A DNA stretch of 13,510 nucleotides from Isotricha intestinalis. Its lineage: Eukaryota > Ciliophora > Litostomatea > Vestibuliferida > Isotrichidae. Shown piece after piece: positions 1-8,130 of this stretch. The DNA lies in contig JAJJLU010000950.1 in the NCBI GenBank assembly GCA_023807065.1, positions 1-13,510 of the forward strand, written 5' to 3'. Position 1 is the stretch's first letter; each line of letters starts with the position of its first letter. The position numbers and the translations under genes were made by a program. The notes under the pieces are model-generated. The model had not been told where the DNA came from. It did not search any database and saw only the letters and a program-made list of their open reading frames with translations.

Positions 1-2
1 AA

Positions 3-1247
3 TCAAATCAAGAAAATGATGATTTATTTATAGATGAAAGTAATATAAGTGAAATATTAAAAGAAATAGGTGAAAGTGACTTAAAGAAAAATAATAAAAG
101 TAATTTTAATGAAAATAGTAATATGTCAATAGAAAATTTAGAATCAACAATAAATGATAATGAGTCGTTTAATAAATCAAATAATATATTTTCAAAAATT
201 AATAAAAGAATCAACATTCAAAATAATTTAAATAATAGTTTAGAAGTAAATAATGTAAAAACATTGAATATTACAAATCATTCAGATAATGAAATTAATT
301 TAAATAATACTTTCGAAAATATAGTAGAATTAAATAAACTAAATGAAAATAATCTTCCCAAATTAATTCCAAGAAAAGAGAACAATCAGAAAATATTAAT
401 AAATATGAATAAAATAAAAAAGAATTTAAATCCATTAGAAATTGAAGAAAGATTTAATAAATATTTATCTGAATATAAAAAGAATAATAATATTAAAAAG
501 GAAATATTAGATTGTATAAAAAATATAATAAATAAAATAAAAGATATTAAATCAACAGGCTTAGAAAATACTTTTTCAGGACCTTATTTAATAGGAAGCT
601 TTCATAGATTTGGAATTGATTCTGCAATTTATGAAAAAAATATTAATATTGATATTCTATTTACTTGTTCAAATTTAGAAAAATTAAATTTTAATAATTA
701 TGAAATTATTAAAAATTTAATCAAAGGAATTTTAATTGGTGATTTAAATTTATCTGGAAAAGATTTATCTTTTAATTTAAATCAACAAAAAAATATTATA
801 GTTTATGAAATTCAATTGATTGAATATTCTAATATTAAAATTTGTTGTTATTTTATTGATATTGAACAAAAAAAAGAAAGTAATATTGTTAATAATATTT
901 TACTTGAACAAATGAAATTTATTATGTTAGAAAATAAACAAATTTTATGTTTTTTTCTTAGAAAATGGAGAAAAAAATGGAATTTAAATTTTATTATTCC
1001 TGAAATTTTAGATCAAATTGTTGAAGATTTCTATAAAAAAAATATGACTTTAACTTTCCAAAATATTATGTATAATTTATATTTAAAAAATATTGAAATT
1101 CCATTTAAAATAGATTCTACTAATGTTTTATATAATGATTTAATTAAAGAATGGTTTAAAAATAATAATTTCTCTTTAATTCAAAATGCTTGTTTAGAAT
1201 CTGAAATGTTACTTTCACAAGATAAATTTGATGAAATTTTTAATTAG
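3..1247 (+). CDS. Nucleotidyltransferase-fold protein (poly(A) polymerase/TUTase or DZF-like), 5' partial
   Basis: The first Met in this frame is at 123, but the frame is open back to base 3, so I treat the gene as truncated by the window edge; 414 residues are visible. The first ~140 are Asn-rich, low-complexity and probably disordered. The rest resembles the nucleotidyltransferase fold of poly(A) polymerases: a YLIGSFHRFGID segment with the Gly-Ser pair at residues 198-199, then INIDILF where the family has its metal-binding D-x-D. Here the first Asp is Asn215 and the second is kept (Asp217). A later FLRKWRKKWNL segment looks like the helix after the catalytic domain in PAP or DZF proteins. 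Known family role: adding nucleotides to RNA 3' ends. The Asn suggests weak or lost activity, as in DZF pseudoenzymes; that is inference. It ends in TAG. Family placement is by motif only. Confidence 0.5.
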   Translation, partial: SNQENDDLFIDESNISEILKEIGESDLKKNNKSNFNENSNMSIENLESTINDNESFNKSNNIFSKINKRINIQNNLNNSLEVNNVKTLNITNHSDNEINLNNTFENIVELNKLNENNLPKLIPRKENNQKILINMNKIKKNLNPLEIEERFNKYLSEYKKNNNIKKEILDCIKNIINKIKDIKSTGLENTFSGPYLIGSFHRFGIDSAIYEKNINIDILFTCSNLEKLNFNNYEIIKNLIKGILIGDLNLSGKDLSFNLNQQKNIIVYEIQLIEYSNIKICCYFIDIEQKKESNIVNNILLEQMKFIMLENKQILCFFLRKWRKKWNLNFIIPEILDQIVEDFYKKNMTLTFQNIMYNLYLKNIEIPFKIDSTNVLYNDLIKEWFKNNNFSLIQNACLESEMLLSQDKFDEIFN

Positions 1248-1502
1248 AAAAATTAAATAAATAAAATTAATAATTTAAATATATATATATAAATGTATAA
1301 AAATTAACTTAAAATTACTATAATAATCTTTTATTAAAAAATAATGATTTACAATAGACAAAAGAATCATAAAAATCACAGGAATTAAAGATAATAAATA
1401 TTAAATCCAGAAAAAACAGATTTAAAAATAAATTTTTTTTAAAAATCTATTTTAAAAAAGAAAAATAAATGAAAAAATAATTTAATAATTAATTATATAT
1501 AT

Positions 1503-1911
1503 ATGTCAAAAAAAAAAAATATATATTGAGCAAAAAGAAGAAAAAGAAGATAAAGAAAAAAAAATTAAAGATTTATCTGAAGAAAAAGAAGAATTAAAAA
1601 AAAAAGAATAATGAAGAAAAAGAAGATTTATCTGAAGAAATAGAAAAATTAAAAAAAAAGAATAATGAAGAAAAAAAAATAATAAAGAAGTAATAAGAAT
1701 TCAAGAATTAAAAATAAATCAATTAAATAATAAATTAGAAGAGGTGGAAACAAAATTAAAAAATCAAGAAAAGTATATTACTCAAATAGAAAGTTCAAAT
1801 AATATAATATTTAATTTTTGGAAAGATAAGAAAGAAAAAGAAGAAAACGAAGAAAAATTTAAAAAAATAAAAAAATATGCATATGAGATATTAAAAGAAT
1901 TAGATAATTAA
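1503..1911 (+). pseudogene. Frame-broken coiled-coil gene, Glu/Lys-rich
   Basis: A coherent Lys/Glu/Leu-rich coiled-coil can be read from ATG 1503 to TAA 1909-1911, but only by changing frame at three A-runs: 12 A at 1508-1519, 10 A at 1596-1605 and 9 A at 1671-1679. The second and third changes cancel, returning to the starting frame. The result would be about 135 residues, starting MSKKK and ending KELDN. No domain is recognisable beyond heptad-like charge patterns. There is no GT...AG pair at the breaks, so introns do not explain them. It is either a decayed gene or an intact gene with homopolymer-length errors in the assembly. Confidence 0.5.
1570..1678 (+). repeat. Two-copy direct repeat inside the coiled-coil gene
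   Basis: A unit beginning GATTTATCTGAAGAAA occurs at 1570-1624 (55 nt) and again from 1625 (about 54 nt), encoding DLSEE...LKKKNNEE twice. The copies differ by a few substitutions and by one base in the internal A-run (10 versus 9). That extra A is where the reading frame breaks. Confidence 0.75.
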
Positions 1912-2062
1912 ATAACTATCATTAAATTCTTTTTTTTAATAAATTAATTTTTTTTAAATTTTATATTTTAACTATTATTTTATTGATTAATTATAAAAGA
2001 TATTTATTATTATTCAATAGATTTTTTAAAAATTATATTAAATAAATCTTAAATTATTAAAT

Positions 2063-2087
2063 GGGGATTATCCAATTCCCAATCACC
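2063..2087. repeat. Degenerate GGGGATT / AATTCCC head-to-head element
   Basis: GGGGATT followed two bases later by CCAATTCCCAATCACC is a G-rich tract running into its imperfect C-rich complement. It has the polarity of the cleaner element at 3928-3964 and uses the same heptamer as the terminal array. It lies in the gap between two genes that converge on it. Confidence 0.5.
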
Positions 2088-2106
2088 AAACAAATTTTTC
2101 ATAAGG

Positions 2107-2655
2107 TTATTTAATAATTTCAAATTCACTATCATTTTCATCTTCCAAAATGATATATATTATCTATGACTTTTTTTCTTTAAATCTTTTATCTTCTTCC
2201 GGAATAGCATTATGAGTTTCTTTAATACTATGTTGATTTTTTAATAAATGAGAAGATCTTTTTCTTAAAAATGATGTAATGTTTTTCATTAAAATTCTTT
2301 GGTTTATCTTCACCAGTAATTTCATCATATTCTTTATTTTCAGTATTAATTTCTTTTTTTTTCATTATCTGAATAATGATTTTTTTAGTGATTTTACTTT
2401 GAATTGCGAGTTTTGGGATTCCAGATTCTCTTTTTTTCTTGTTTCAATCGGAGTTTCATTATCTTCATTATCATCATCAATTGAAATATCAATAATTTAT
2501 TATTATTTATATTATCAATGATTTGGTTATCTTTATTATTTAACGATATTTTAATATTATTATATTCATCTAAAGGCTTATTATTTATTATTTGTAATTT
2601 TGATGTCTATTTTATTATTTCTTCTATTCTTTGTTCTTCTACTTCTTTATCATGT
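2107..2655 (-). pseudogene. Frame-broken, charged low-complexity gene
   Basis: Minus-strand reading gives coherent charged protein in pieces: DKEVEEQRIEEIIK, NNKPLDEYNNIKISLNNKDN, then ISIDDDNEDNETPIETRK through EYDEITGEDKPKNFNEK, then RSSHLLKNQHSIKETHNAIP and finally LEDENDSEFEIIK ending in TAA at 2107-2109. Joining the pieces needs several frame changes, mostly in A-runs, and an in-frame TAG lies after the first piece. Plus-strand ORFs here are antisense shadows. The 5' end is unclear; the only nearby ATG (complement of 2651-2653) is out of frame. No family recognised. The composition suggests a disordered, possibly nuclear protein, but that is a guess. Confidence 0.4.
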
Positions 2656-2791
2656 TTTTGTAATCACAATTTTAATTTAATAATTATTTATTAATATTCT
2701 TTTATTTAAATATAAAAAATTGAAAAAATTAAATTTGTTTTATTGTAATAAATGAATCTAAACTAATAAAATTTTCTATTTATTTAAAAAA

Positions 2792-3829
2792 TTATTTTCT
2801 ACTAAAAACATAACTTTCATAACAATTATTAATAAATTTATCAACATTTTCAGAAATATTTTTTCCATTATAAAAATTTGAATCTTGGAAAAATAAACTA
2901 TTTAATTCTTTACTCGTAATTAAAGTATATCTTTTATTACCTTCATCTTTCCAATAATTAGGAAACATTTCAGTGATTAAAATTGAATCAGTATTTTTTT
3001 CTTTAGTAATAGCTTCATAAAAACTTCTTTTACTACAATAAAAATGTCCATTATAATTTAAATTATATTTTTTAGCAAAATAATTCATAAAATCTTCCAT
3101 TACATAATAACTTTTATTAAATAATCCATATTCATTAATAGTATTTAAAGTTTCAATTGGAGTGACATTTCTATTTGATAAAGTAGAAACAATCATTGCT
3201 AAACTAACAGGTAAACTTCCGTTTTTACATAAATTAGTTTGATAATCATAAAGAAAATAATTTAGATTTTTCCATCTTTCATCACATTGATTATAATATA
3301 CTATTTCATAACATCTATTTTGACTTTCACAATTTGGATGATTTTCTGATTCTTTATTATATTCATCTATTTCTCCTTCAATTGGATTTTCAAAATGTGG
3401 AAATCCACCTTTTTCGCCTAAATTTGAAATTTCTTTAATTTTATTTAATGTATTTGTATGTAAAATTCCATCGGGATAAAAATTATAAAAAATTTGAAAA
3501 TTTCTTATTGCTATTGTTGTTGATTTATCTACATAACCATTTTTTCCTTCTGTAGAAAATCCAATTTTATTTAATAATTCTTGAGCTAATTTTATTTCAT
3601 CTGAATATATATTGTAATTGTAATAAATGTAATTTAAAGTTATAAATGTTTCAAAAATTGATTTTGCTTCGATACTTAATTGAAATTTTTCAAAATAATA
3701 TAAAAAAAGAATTGGATCATATGATGATGTGCCAATTTCTTCAAGTTTTCTCATTGAATCATAAATTAATCCACTTAATATTAATAATATTGAAAAGAAA
3801 GAAATTAAAAGAGAAATTAAAATTTTCAT
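2792..3829 (-). CDS. Membrane-anchored peptidoglycan-binding / C39-peptidase-like protein, catalytic residues replaced
   Basis: A complete 345-residue frame, ATG 3827-3829 to TAA. Residues 4-22 are a hydrophobic signal peptide or anchor. Residues ~78-132 match a PG_binding_1 domain (LAQELLNKIGF...VDKSTTIAIRNFQ...DGILHTNTLNKI). Residues ~178-320 match the C39-like papain fold: YYNQCDERWKN, then CKNGSLPVSLAMIVS and an NVTP segment. Family members usually have G-C-G-P-T-S-L-A-M with the catalytic Cys; here that position is Ser205 (AGT, one base from the Cys codon TGT). The usual G-H-Y before the last strands reads K-R-Y, placing Arg300 at the expected His. The architecture is typical of bacterial, especially Firmicute, wall proteins, so an ancient transfer from bacteria is likely (inference). 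It probably acts outside the cell or in the endomembrane lumen as a binding protein rather than a peptidase. Confidence 0.72.
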   Translation of the reverse strand: MKILISLLISFFSILLILSGLIYDSMRKLEEIGTSSYDPILFLYYFEKFQLSIEAKSIFETFITLNYIYYNYNIYSDEIKLAQELLNKIGFSTEGKNGYVDKSTTIAIRNFQIFYNFYPDGILHTNTLNKIKEISNLGEKGGFPHFENPIEGEIDEYNKESENHPNCESQNRCYEIVYYNQCDERWKNLNYFLYDYQTNLCKNGSLPVSLAMIVSTLSNRNVTPIETLNTINEYGLFNKSYYVMEDFMNYFAKKYNLNYNGHFYCSKRSFYEAITKEKNTDSILITEMFPNYWKDEGNKRYTLITSKELNSLFFQDSNFYNGKNISENVDKFINNCYESYVFSRK

Positions 3830-3923
3830 TTTTGGTGGTTTTAAATTTTTTATAATTCTTTATATAATTAATTAAATCAATTTCTTTTAATTTTAATTCA
3901 TTAATATAAATTGATTTATTATG

Positions 3924-3968
3924 ATTTGGGATTGGGATTGGGCCCAATCCCCAATCCCCATTCCAAAT
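3924..3968. repeat. Head-to-head telomere-like junction: (GGGATT)n meeting (AATCCCC)n
   Basis: Bases 3928-3942 read GGGATTGGGATTGGG and 3943-3959 read CCCAATCCCCAATCCCC, meeting at a GGGCCC centred between 3942 and 3943. The left arm has 6-nt spacing and the right arm 7-nt spacing, so the arms match imperfectly. Short ATTTGG and CCAAAT ends extend the symmetry to 3925-3968. The G-rich-then-C-rich order is what joining a right chromosome end to a left one would give. The right arm is the complement of the GGGGATT repeat at 13472-13510. It could also form a hairpin or simply be a small palindrome. Confidence 0.7.
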
Positions 3969-4093
3969 ATGTAATTACTTTAAAATAGTTTTCAAAATAT
4001 ATTAACAATTTAAAAATAAAAATTAATAAATTAAAAAATTGAAAGTTAAAAAAATTAAAAGTTATATATTTCACAATTAAATAAATAATAATT

Positions 4094-4963
4094 ATGAAAA
4101 AAAGTTCAAGTAAGGGAATTTATTTAAGAAAAAATTATGGCGTTCTAATTCAAAATTATATCAAATTACAGAAAGAATGACAAAAAGATCAAAATCATCA
4201 ATTTCAATTACTAATAAAAAAAGATAAAATTCAATGTTAAATAATAATTTACCAAATTTAATTTCATCTTATTCAACTTTTGATATCAATTATTCAAATA
4301 AAAATCCTCAAACAAAACAATTATATGATGAAGTAATTAAATTAAAAACAAATTAATAATCTTTATTCTAAAATTTCTCTAATTAAATCAGATAATCAAA
4401 AAAAAGAAGGTGAAATACTTTTAAAAGAAAAAGAAATTGGTAATTTTTTTGAAGACAATAAAATTTCTAATAATTTAACAGTTAGTAGAAAAATTAGAAA
4501 AAGCAAATTCAATCTCTAAATTAAAAAAAGAGTATTTTGATTTAAAAAAAATTTATTCAGAAAAAGAAAATATTTATAATGATTTAAAAACAAAAATTAA
4601 AATGTAAAACTATTTAATTCAAAAATATTAAATGAAGAATTATAAAAGCATTTAATAAATTTAATTGATGAATATAACAAAATTCAAAATGAAAATAATA
4701 TGAATGAACAAATATTACAAAAATTATCTCATCTTCCTGTAATATTTAATGAAAATCATATTAAAATTCAAAATTTACAATATTCTTTAGAAGAAAAAGA
4801 AAAAAATATGAAGAATTTAAAACAAAAATTAAATTATTTAATGAATATTCATCATAATAATATATTAAAAATAAAACAACAAAATATAAATAAACTCAAT
4901 TTAAATAAACATAATGATAAAATTTTAAATGAGAAAAAAATTAAGGAAGAAAACATCCATTAA
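4094..4963 (+). pseudogene. Frame-broken coiled-coil gene
   Basis: From ATG 4094 a protein can be followed in pieces: MKKSSSKGIYLRKK, LWRSNSKLYQITERMTKRSK, NNNLPNLISSYSTFDINYS, SKISLIKSDNQKKEGEILL, VEKLEKANSISKLKKEYFDL, then a final open frame from ATG 4700 to TAA 4961-4963 carrying QYSLEEKEKNMKNLKQKL. The second half is a long coiled coil. Several one-base frame changes are required, and in-frame TAA triplets remain after KKR (near 4226) and EEL (near 4644). No small intron fits these breaks. No family is recognised; a cytoskeletal or scaffold protein is possible but unproven. Its 3' end overlaps the end of the opposite-strand gene. Confidence 0.5.
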
Positions 4964-6504
4964 CCTTCTTTTTAATAGAAGAAACTTTATTATCAAAAGA
5001 CTGTTCATTGAAAACAATAAGCTGAATATTTTTTCCTTTGATATCATTAGGCTCTTCAACATCAGTTTGTTTAACTAATATTATTATAACATCTAAAGTA
5101 TCTTCTATTTTCTTTAAAGGTTTAATTATTTTTTGTACTTTTAATTTTTTTTTTGTTCTTTTATTTCATTTTCTTCATTAATTATTATTTTTGGAAAATC
5201 TCTTAATTCTTCTTCTGAATAACTTTCTTTTTTAATTTTTAATCTTTTACTTCTTTTTCTTATTCTTGATATTTTTCATTTTTAGAAATTTCTTCAACGA
5301 TATTATTAATATTATCATTCTTTGAAGAAATTTCTATTATTTTATCTTCATCAATTTTTTCTATTTCTAATTCTTTTCTTTGTTTATTTATATTATTATT
5401 ATTTTCTTCATTTATAACATTATCTTTTTTTATTTCAGAATAAACTTTTTTATCTTTAATTACATTATTTTTATCTTTTTTATCTTTTTCATCATTAATA
5501 ACTCTTCCAGTAGCATCGATAAATTTTTTAGTAACAATATTGTCTTTATTTTTCTCATACTTTATATTATCATTATTATCATTATTATTTTCTGTATCAT
5601 CTTCTTCTAAAATTTCTTTATTTTGAATTTACTTTATTCCTTTTTTATTATCTTTATTATTTTCATAAAAATTAACTTTAATCATTTCATCTTATTTAAA
5701 TTCTTCTTCATCTTCTTCTTCACATCCAGTAGTATAAGATTGTTTATTTTTTCTTCTTCTTTCATAGAAATCACTTGATCTTGTTTTTTTTTACTTTTAT
5801 CTTTTTCTTTAACAAAGCTTTGAATAATTTCAATACCACTTTCTTTCCCTCTTTATTATAATTATCTTCAAAAAAATTTCCCTACAGGGAATTTTTCTCT
5901 TGTTTTAGTTTTTAAATTTTCATATTCAACTTTATCAAAATAAATTTCTTTAATAGGACTTTTAAATCCTTTATTAATATAATTTTTCTTTTTCAAAATA
6001 TTTGCTATTTTTTTTAATTTTTTCTTTACTTAAATCATCGCTAATTTCATCAATGAAGAAAATATGAGAAATTAATTTATTTCTTTTAGAAAAGAATAAA
6101 TCAAATTTATTAAATTCATTCTTTTGAAATTTTACTTTATTAAGATGAATAGAATTTTTAACATAAGGATTGAAGAAAACATCTCGAACCATAGTTCTCT
6201 TTTTAAGAACTCTTCTTAAAAATTCTCTGGATTCGAATTCTTCAATTGTTCTTGTTGAAGAAAAAATAATATAACCTAAAGCATATTTCATCATTTCTTC
6301 CATATATTTTACTATTTTTTCAAATGATTTTACAGGAAGATAAATTATTTCTTCTTCTGTTATATTTGTTGTCACTTCTAAATTTTTGTGATTTTGAAGA
6401 ACTGATATAAATTGTTTTGCTTCTTCTTCTGTCCCTGTTTGTGTTCTTTGTCTCTCATATATTTGAGTTGTTGTTAAGGAACCTGTAGATGATTGGTCTG
6501 TCAT
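4941..6504 (-). pseudogene. Frame-broken gene, about 520 residues, unknown function
   Basis: The N-terminal part is intact: ATG 6502-6504 to a stop at 5974-5976 gives 176 residues beginning MTDQSSTGSLTTTQIYERQR, with a helical middle (SFEKIVKYMEEMMKYALGYI) and a basic segment (EFLRRVLKKRTMVRDVFF). Beyond that stop, coding-like reading continues downstream with frame changes: KSPIKEIYFDKVEYENLK, SGIEIIQSFVKEKDKSKK, QSYTTGCEEEDEEEF, a 122-codon stop-free stretch (5628-5263, containing KKFIDATGRVINDEKD), and finally EDTLDVIIILVKQTDVEEPN to TAA at 4941-4943. One break lies in a 10-A run near 5145-5154. In-frame TAA also remains just upstream of 5628. An in-frame TAA two codons before ATG 6504 supports that start. 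I do not recognise the family. It is either a decayed gene or several homopolymer errors in one gene. Confidence 0.5.
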
Positions 6505-6785
6505 TTTTTACTTTCTTTTTTTTTTTGGTTTTTTTTTGTTTTTTTTAGGTTTATTTTTTTCATCTAAATTTGTTTTTATAGTTTTTTTAAGATTTTTTTT
6601 TGGTTTTAATTTTTTTTCAACGATTTAACGATATTTTTATTTAGTTATATATTTATTTTTTTTTTCATTGTTTTTTTTTATTTTTATTTGGTTTATTTAT
6701 TTAAAAGATGTATTTATTGTTTTTATAGTTTATTTTAATGGTACAATTAAAAAAATATTTAATTAAATTTAATAATTATAATTAT
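6505..6785 (-). other. Homopolymer-rich spacer with a Lys-rich reading upstream of ATG 6504
   Basis: This stretch is dominated by long T-runs on the plus strand (11 T at 6516-6526, 9 T at 6529-6537). Read on the minus strand it gives ILKKTIKTNLDEKNKPKKN and then KKKPKKKK, which resembles a basic nuclear-localisation cluster, but TAA triplets interrupt it and its frame does not join ATG 6504. It may be a 5' leader or a decayed exon. No complete gene is visible. Confidence 0.3.
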
Positions 6786-7300
6786 TTATGATATTTTTTT
6801 TTCTTCATTATTTTCTTTAACATTATTATTATTAAGGGAATTCATCAATATAATTTTTACAAACATTAACACTTTCTTTTATTAATATTTTTATCTCTTT
6901 TTGTCTTATTTCCATTTATTCTTATTTAATTCCCATTTTCAAATTATATAATTTCATTTCTTTCTCACTAACTAATTTATCTCATAAATCTTTATTATTT
7001 GATAATTATCTAAATCAATTAAAACTTCATTTTCTGTTGACACAATTAATTTTTAAAATTTACATTAAGATAAACAATTTCATTTTATATTTATATTATA
7101 TAAACTCTTTTTATTTAATTTAGAATAAATATTTTTTTTTAATTTATTTCTTTGGAAAAAATTCTAGTGTTTGTGTGCTTTGAATAAATTTCTTCTAATT
7201 TTCTTATTATGATATTATCTTTATTTATTAATTAATGTATTAAATATACTTTTTGTTATTCTTTTTCCTTGATTTATATTATTATTTCTTCTTTTGACAT
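6786..7300 (-). pseudogene. Frame-broken coiled-coil-like gene
   Basis: Minus-strand reading from ATG 7298-7300 (MSKEEII) gives coherent pieces in changing frames: NINQGKRITKSIFNTLINK, NKDNIIIRKLEEIYSKHTNT, NIYSKLNKKSLYNINIK, STENEVLIDLDNYQIIK, DKLVSEKEMKLYNLKMGIK, MEIRQKEIKILIKESVNVCK, and NNNNVKENNEEKKIS before TAA at 6786-6788. At least five frame changes are needed. Reading TAA as Gln would remove some stops, but frameshifts explain the first part better. The product is helical and charged; no domain is recognised. Confidence 0.35.
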
Positions 7301-7390
7301 TTTAATTTGAAACTAACAAAATATTAATTTTAATATATAAAATAATTATTATTGTTGAATAAAAAATAAATTAAAATCAATTGTCTATTT

Positions 7391-8035
7391 TTAACAACTA
7401 CAATTATCATTTTTGTTTTGATTTAAAGTATTTTTTAAAATAATTTTTTCATCTATTTCCATTTTATCATGATGAATATCATTTATTTTTTCATAAATAC
7501 CTTTTTTTCTTAAAGTTTCTTCAATTAATAAATTAAAACTTTCATTAATATTTTCTCCTTTTAAAGCAGAAGTTTCAATATATGGAATATTAAAACATTC
7601 AGCAATTTTTTCAGCTTGTTCACTTAAAATTTCTCTTTTATCATTTAAATCAATTTTATTTCCAATTAAAATAATTCCTATTTTATTTTTATCAACTTTA
7701 TTATTAATTTCATTAATCCAATAAGAAATTTGTTCAAAAGTTTCAGTTTTAGTTACATCAAAAACTAAAAAAATACCATCTGCATTATTATAATATTGAT
7801 TAGTTATTTTTCTAAATCTTTCTTGACCTGCAGTATCCCAAAGCAATATTTTAAAGTCTTTACTTTTATATTTTAAATTTTTTGTTTTGAAATCAATGCC
7901 AATTGTTGGTAATTGATTTCCAAAAAAAATATTTTCTGAATACATATTTATTATACTTGTTTTTCCTACTCCAGTTTCTCCTAATGAAAGTAATTTTAAA
8001 TTGAAATCTGGAGTTTCTTGAGTTAAATCATTCAT
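7391..8035 (-). CDS. Rab-family small GTPase
   Basis: A complete 214-residue Rab with all guanine-nucleotide motifs: P-loop GETGVGKT (19-26), switch I TIGIDF with the Mg-binding Thr44, switch II WDTAGQERFR (66-75), NKID (126-129) and ETSAL (154-158). The catalytic Gln71 is present, so GTP hydrolysis should be normal. The C-terminus is Cys-Ser-Cys, the CxC signal for double geranylgeranylation, so it should be anchored on an internal membrane and direct vesicle traffic. TIGIDFK and WDTAGQERFRKIT are closest in style to the Rab1/8/10 group, but I cannot assign a subfamily. Length is normal. ATG 8033-8035 puts the P-loop at the usual distance. It lies 95 nt downstream of the preceding same-strand gene and has no intron. 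Confidence 0.95.
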   Translation of the reverse strand: MNDLTQETPDFNLKLLSLGETGVGKTSIINMYSENIFFGNQLPTIGIDFKTKNLKYKSKDFKILLWDTAGQERFRKITNQYYNNADGIFLVFDVTKTETFEQISYWINEINNKVDKNKIGIILIGNKIDLNDKREILSEQAEKIAECFNIPYIETSALKGENINESFNLLIEETLRKKGIYEKINDIHHDKMEIDEKIILKNTLNQNKNDNCSC

Positions 8036-8130
8036 GCAATCACTTTTTTTATTTGATAAATTATCTTATTTTTTAAATTATAAAAAATTTATTTATATTT
8101 ATTTGTTTTATTATTTTATTTATATATTTT

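Noticed and set aside
8..217. Minus-strand ORF of 69 codons
   Set aside because: Antisense of the open nucleotidyltransferase-like frame; Leu/Ile/Ser-rich composition typical of a shadow of Asn/Lys codons.
2279..2521. Plus-strand ORF rich in Phe/Ile
   Set aside because: Antisense of the coherent charged minus-strand tract; looks like a shadow, not a membrane protein.
3646..3947. Short ORFs on both strands around the start of the C39-like gene
   Set aside because: One is antisense to the gene. The other (3759-3947 minus) starts in the palindromic GGG/CCC element and runs into the signal-peptide region in another frame.
5380..5610. Plus-strand ORF of Phe/Ile-rich protein
   Set aside because: Antisense of the 122-codon charged minus-strand stretch at 5628-5263.
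5604..5629. GTAAAT...TTTTAG 26-nt intron-like segment on the minus strand
   Set aside because: Splicing it out leads to an immediate TGA, whereas the unspliced sequence is coherent on the downstream side.
5878..5891. Perfect small palindrome TTCCCT-AC-AGGGAA
   Set aside because: Lies inside a coding-like tract (encodes KFPVGKF on the minus strand); too short to claim as a terminator or mobile-element end.
4094..6504. Euplotes-style programmed frameshift at AAA-TAA
   Set aside because: A +1 shift at the AAA-TAA sites I tested gives incoherent protein, and the breaks are mostly at A-runs without a stop at the shift point.
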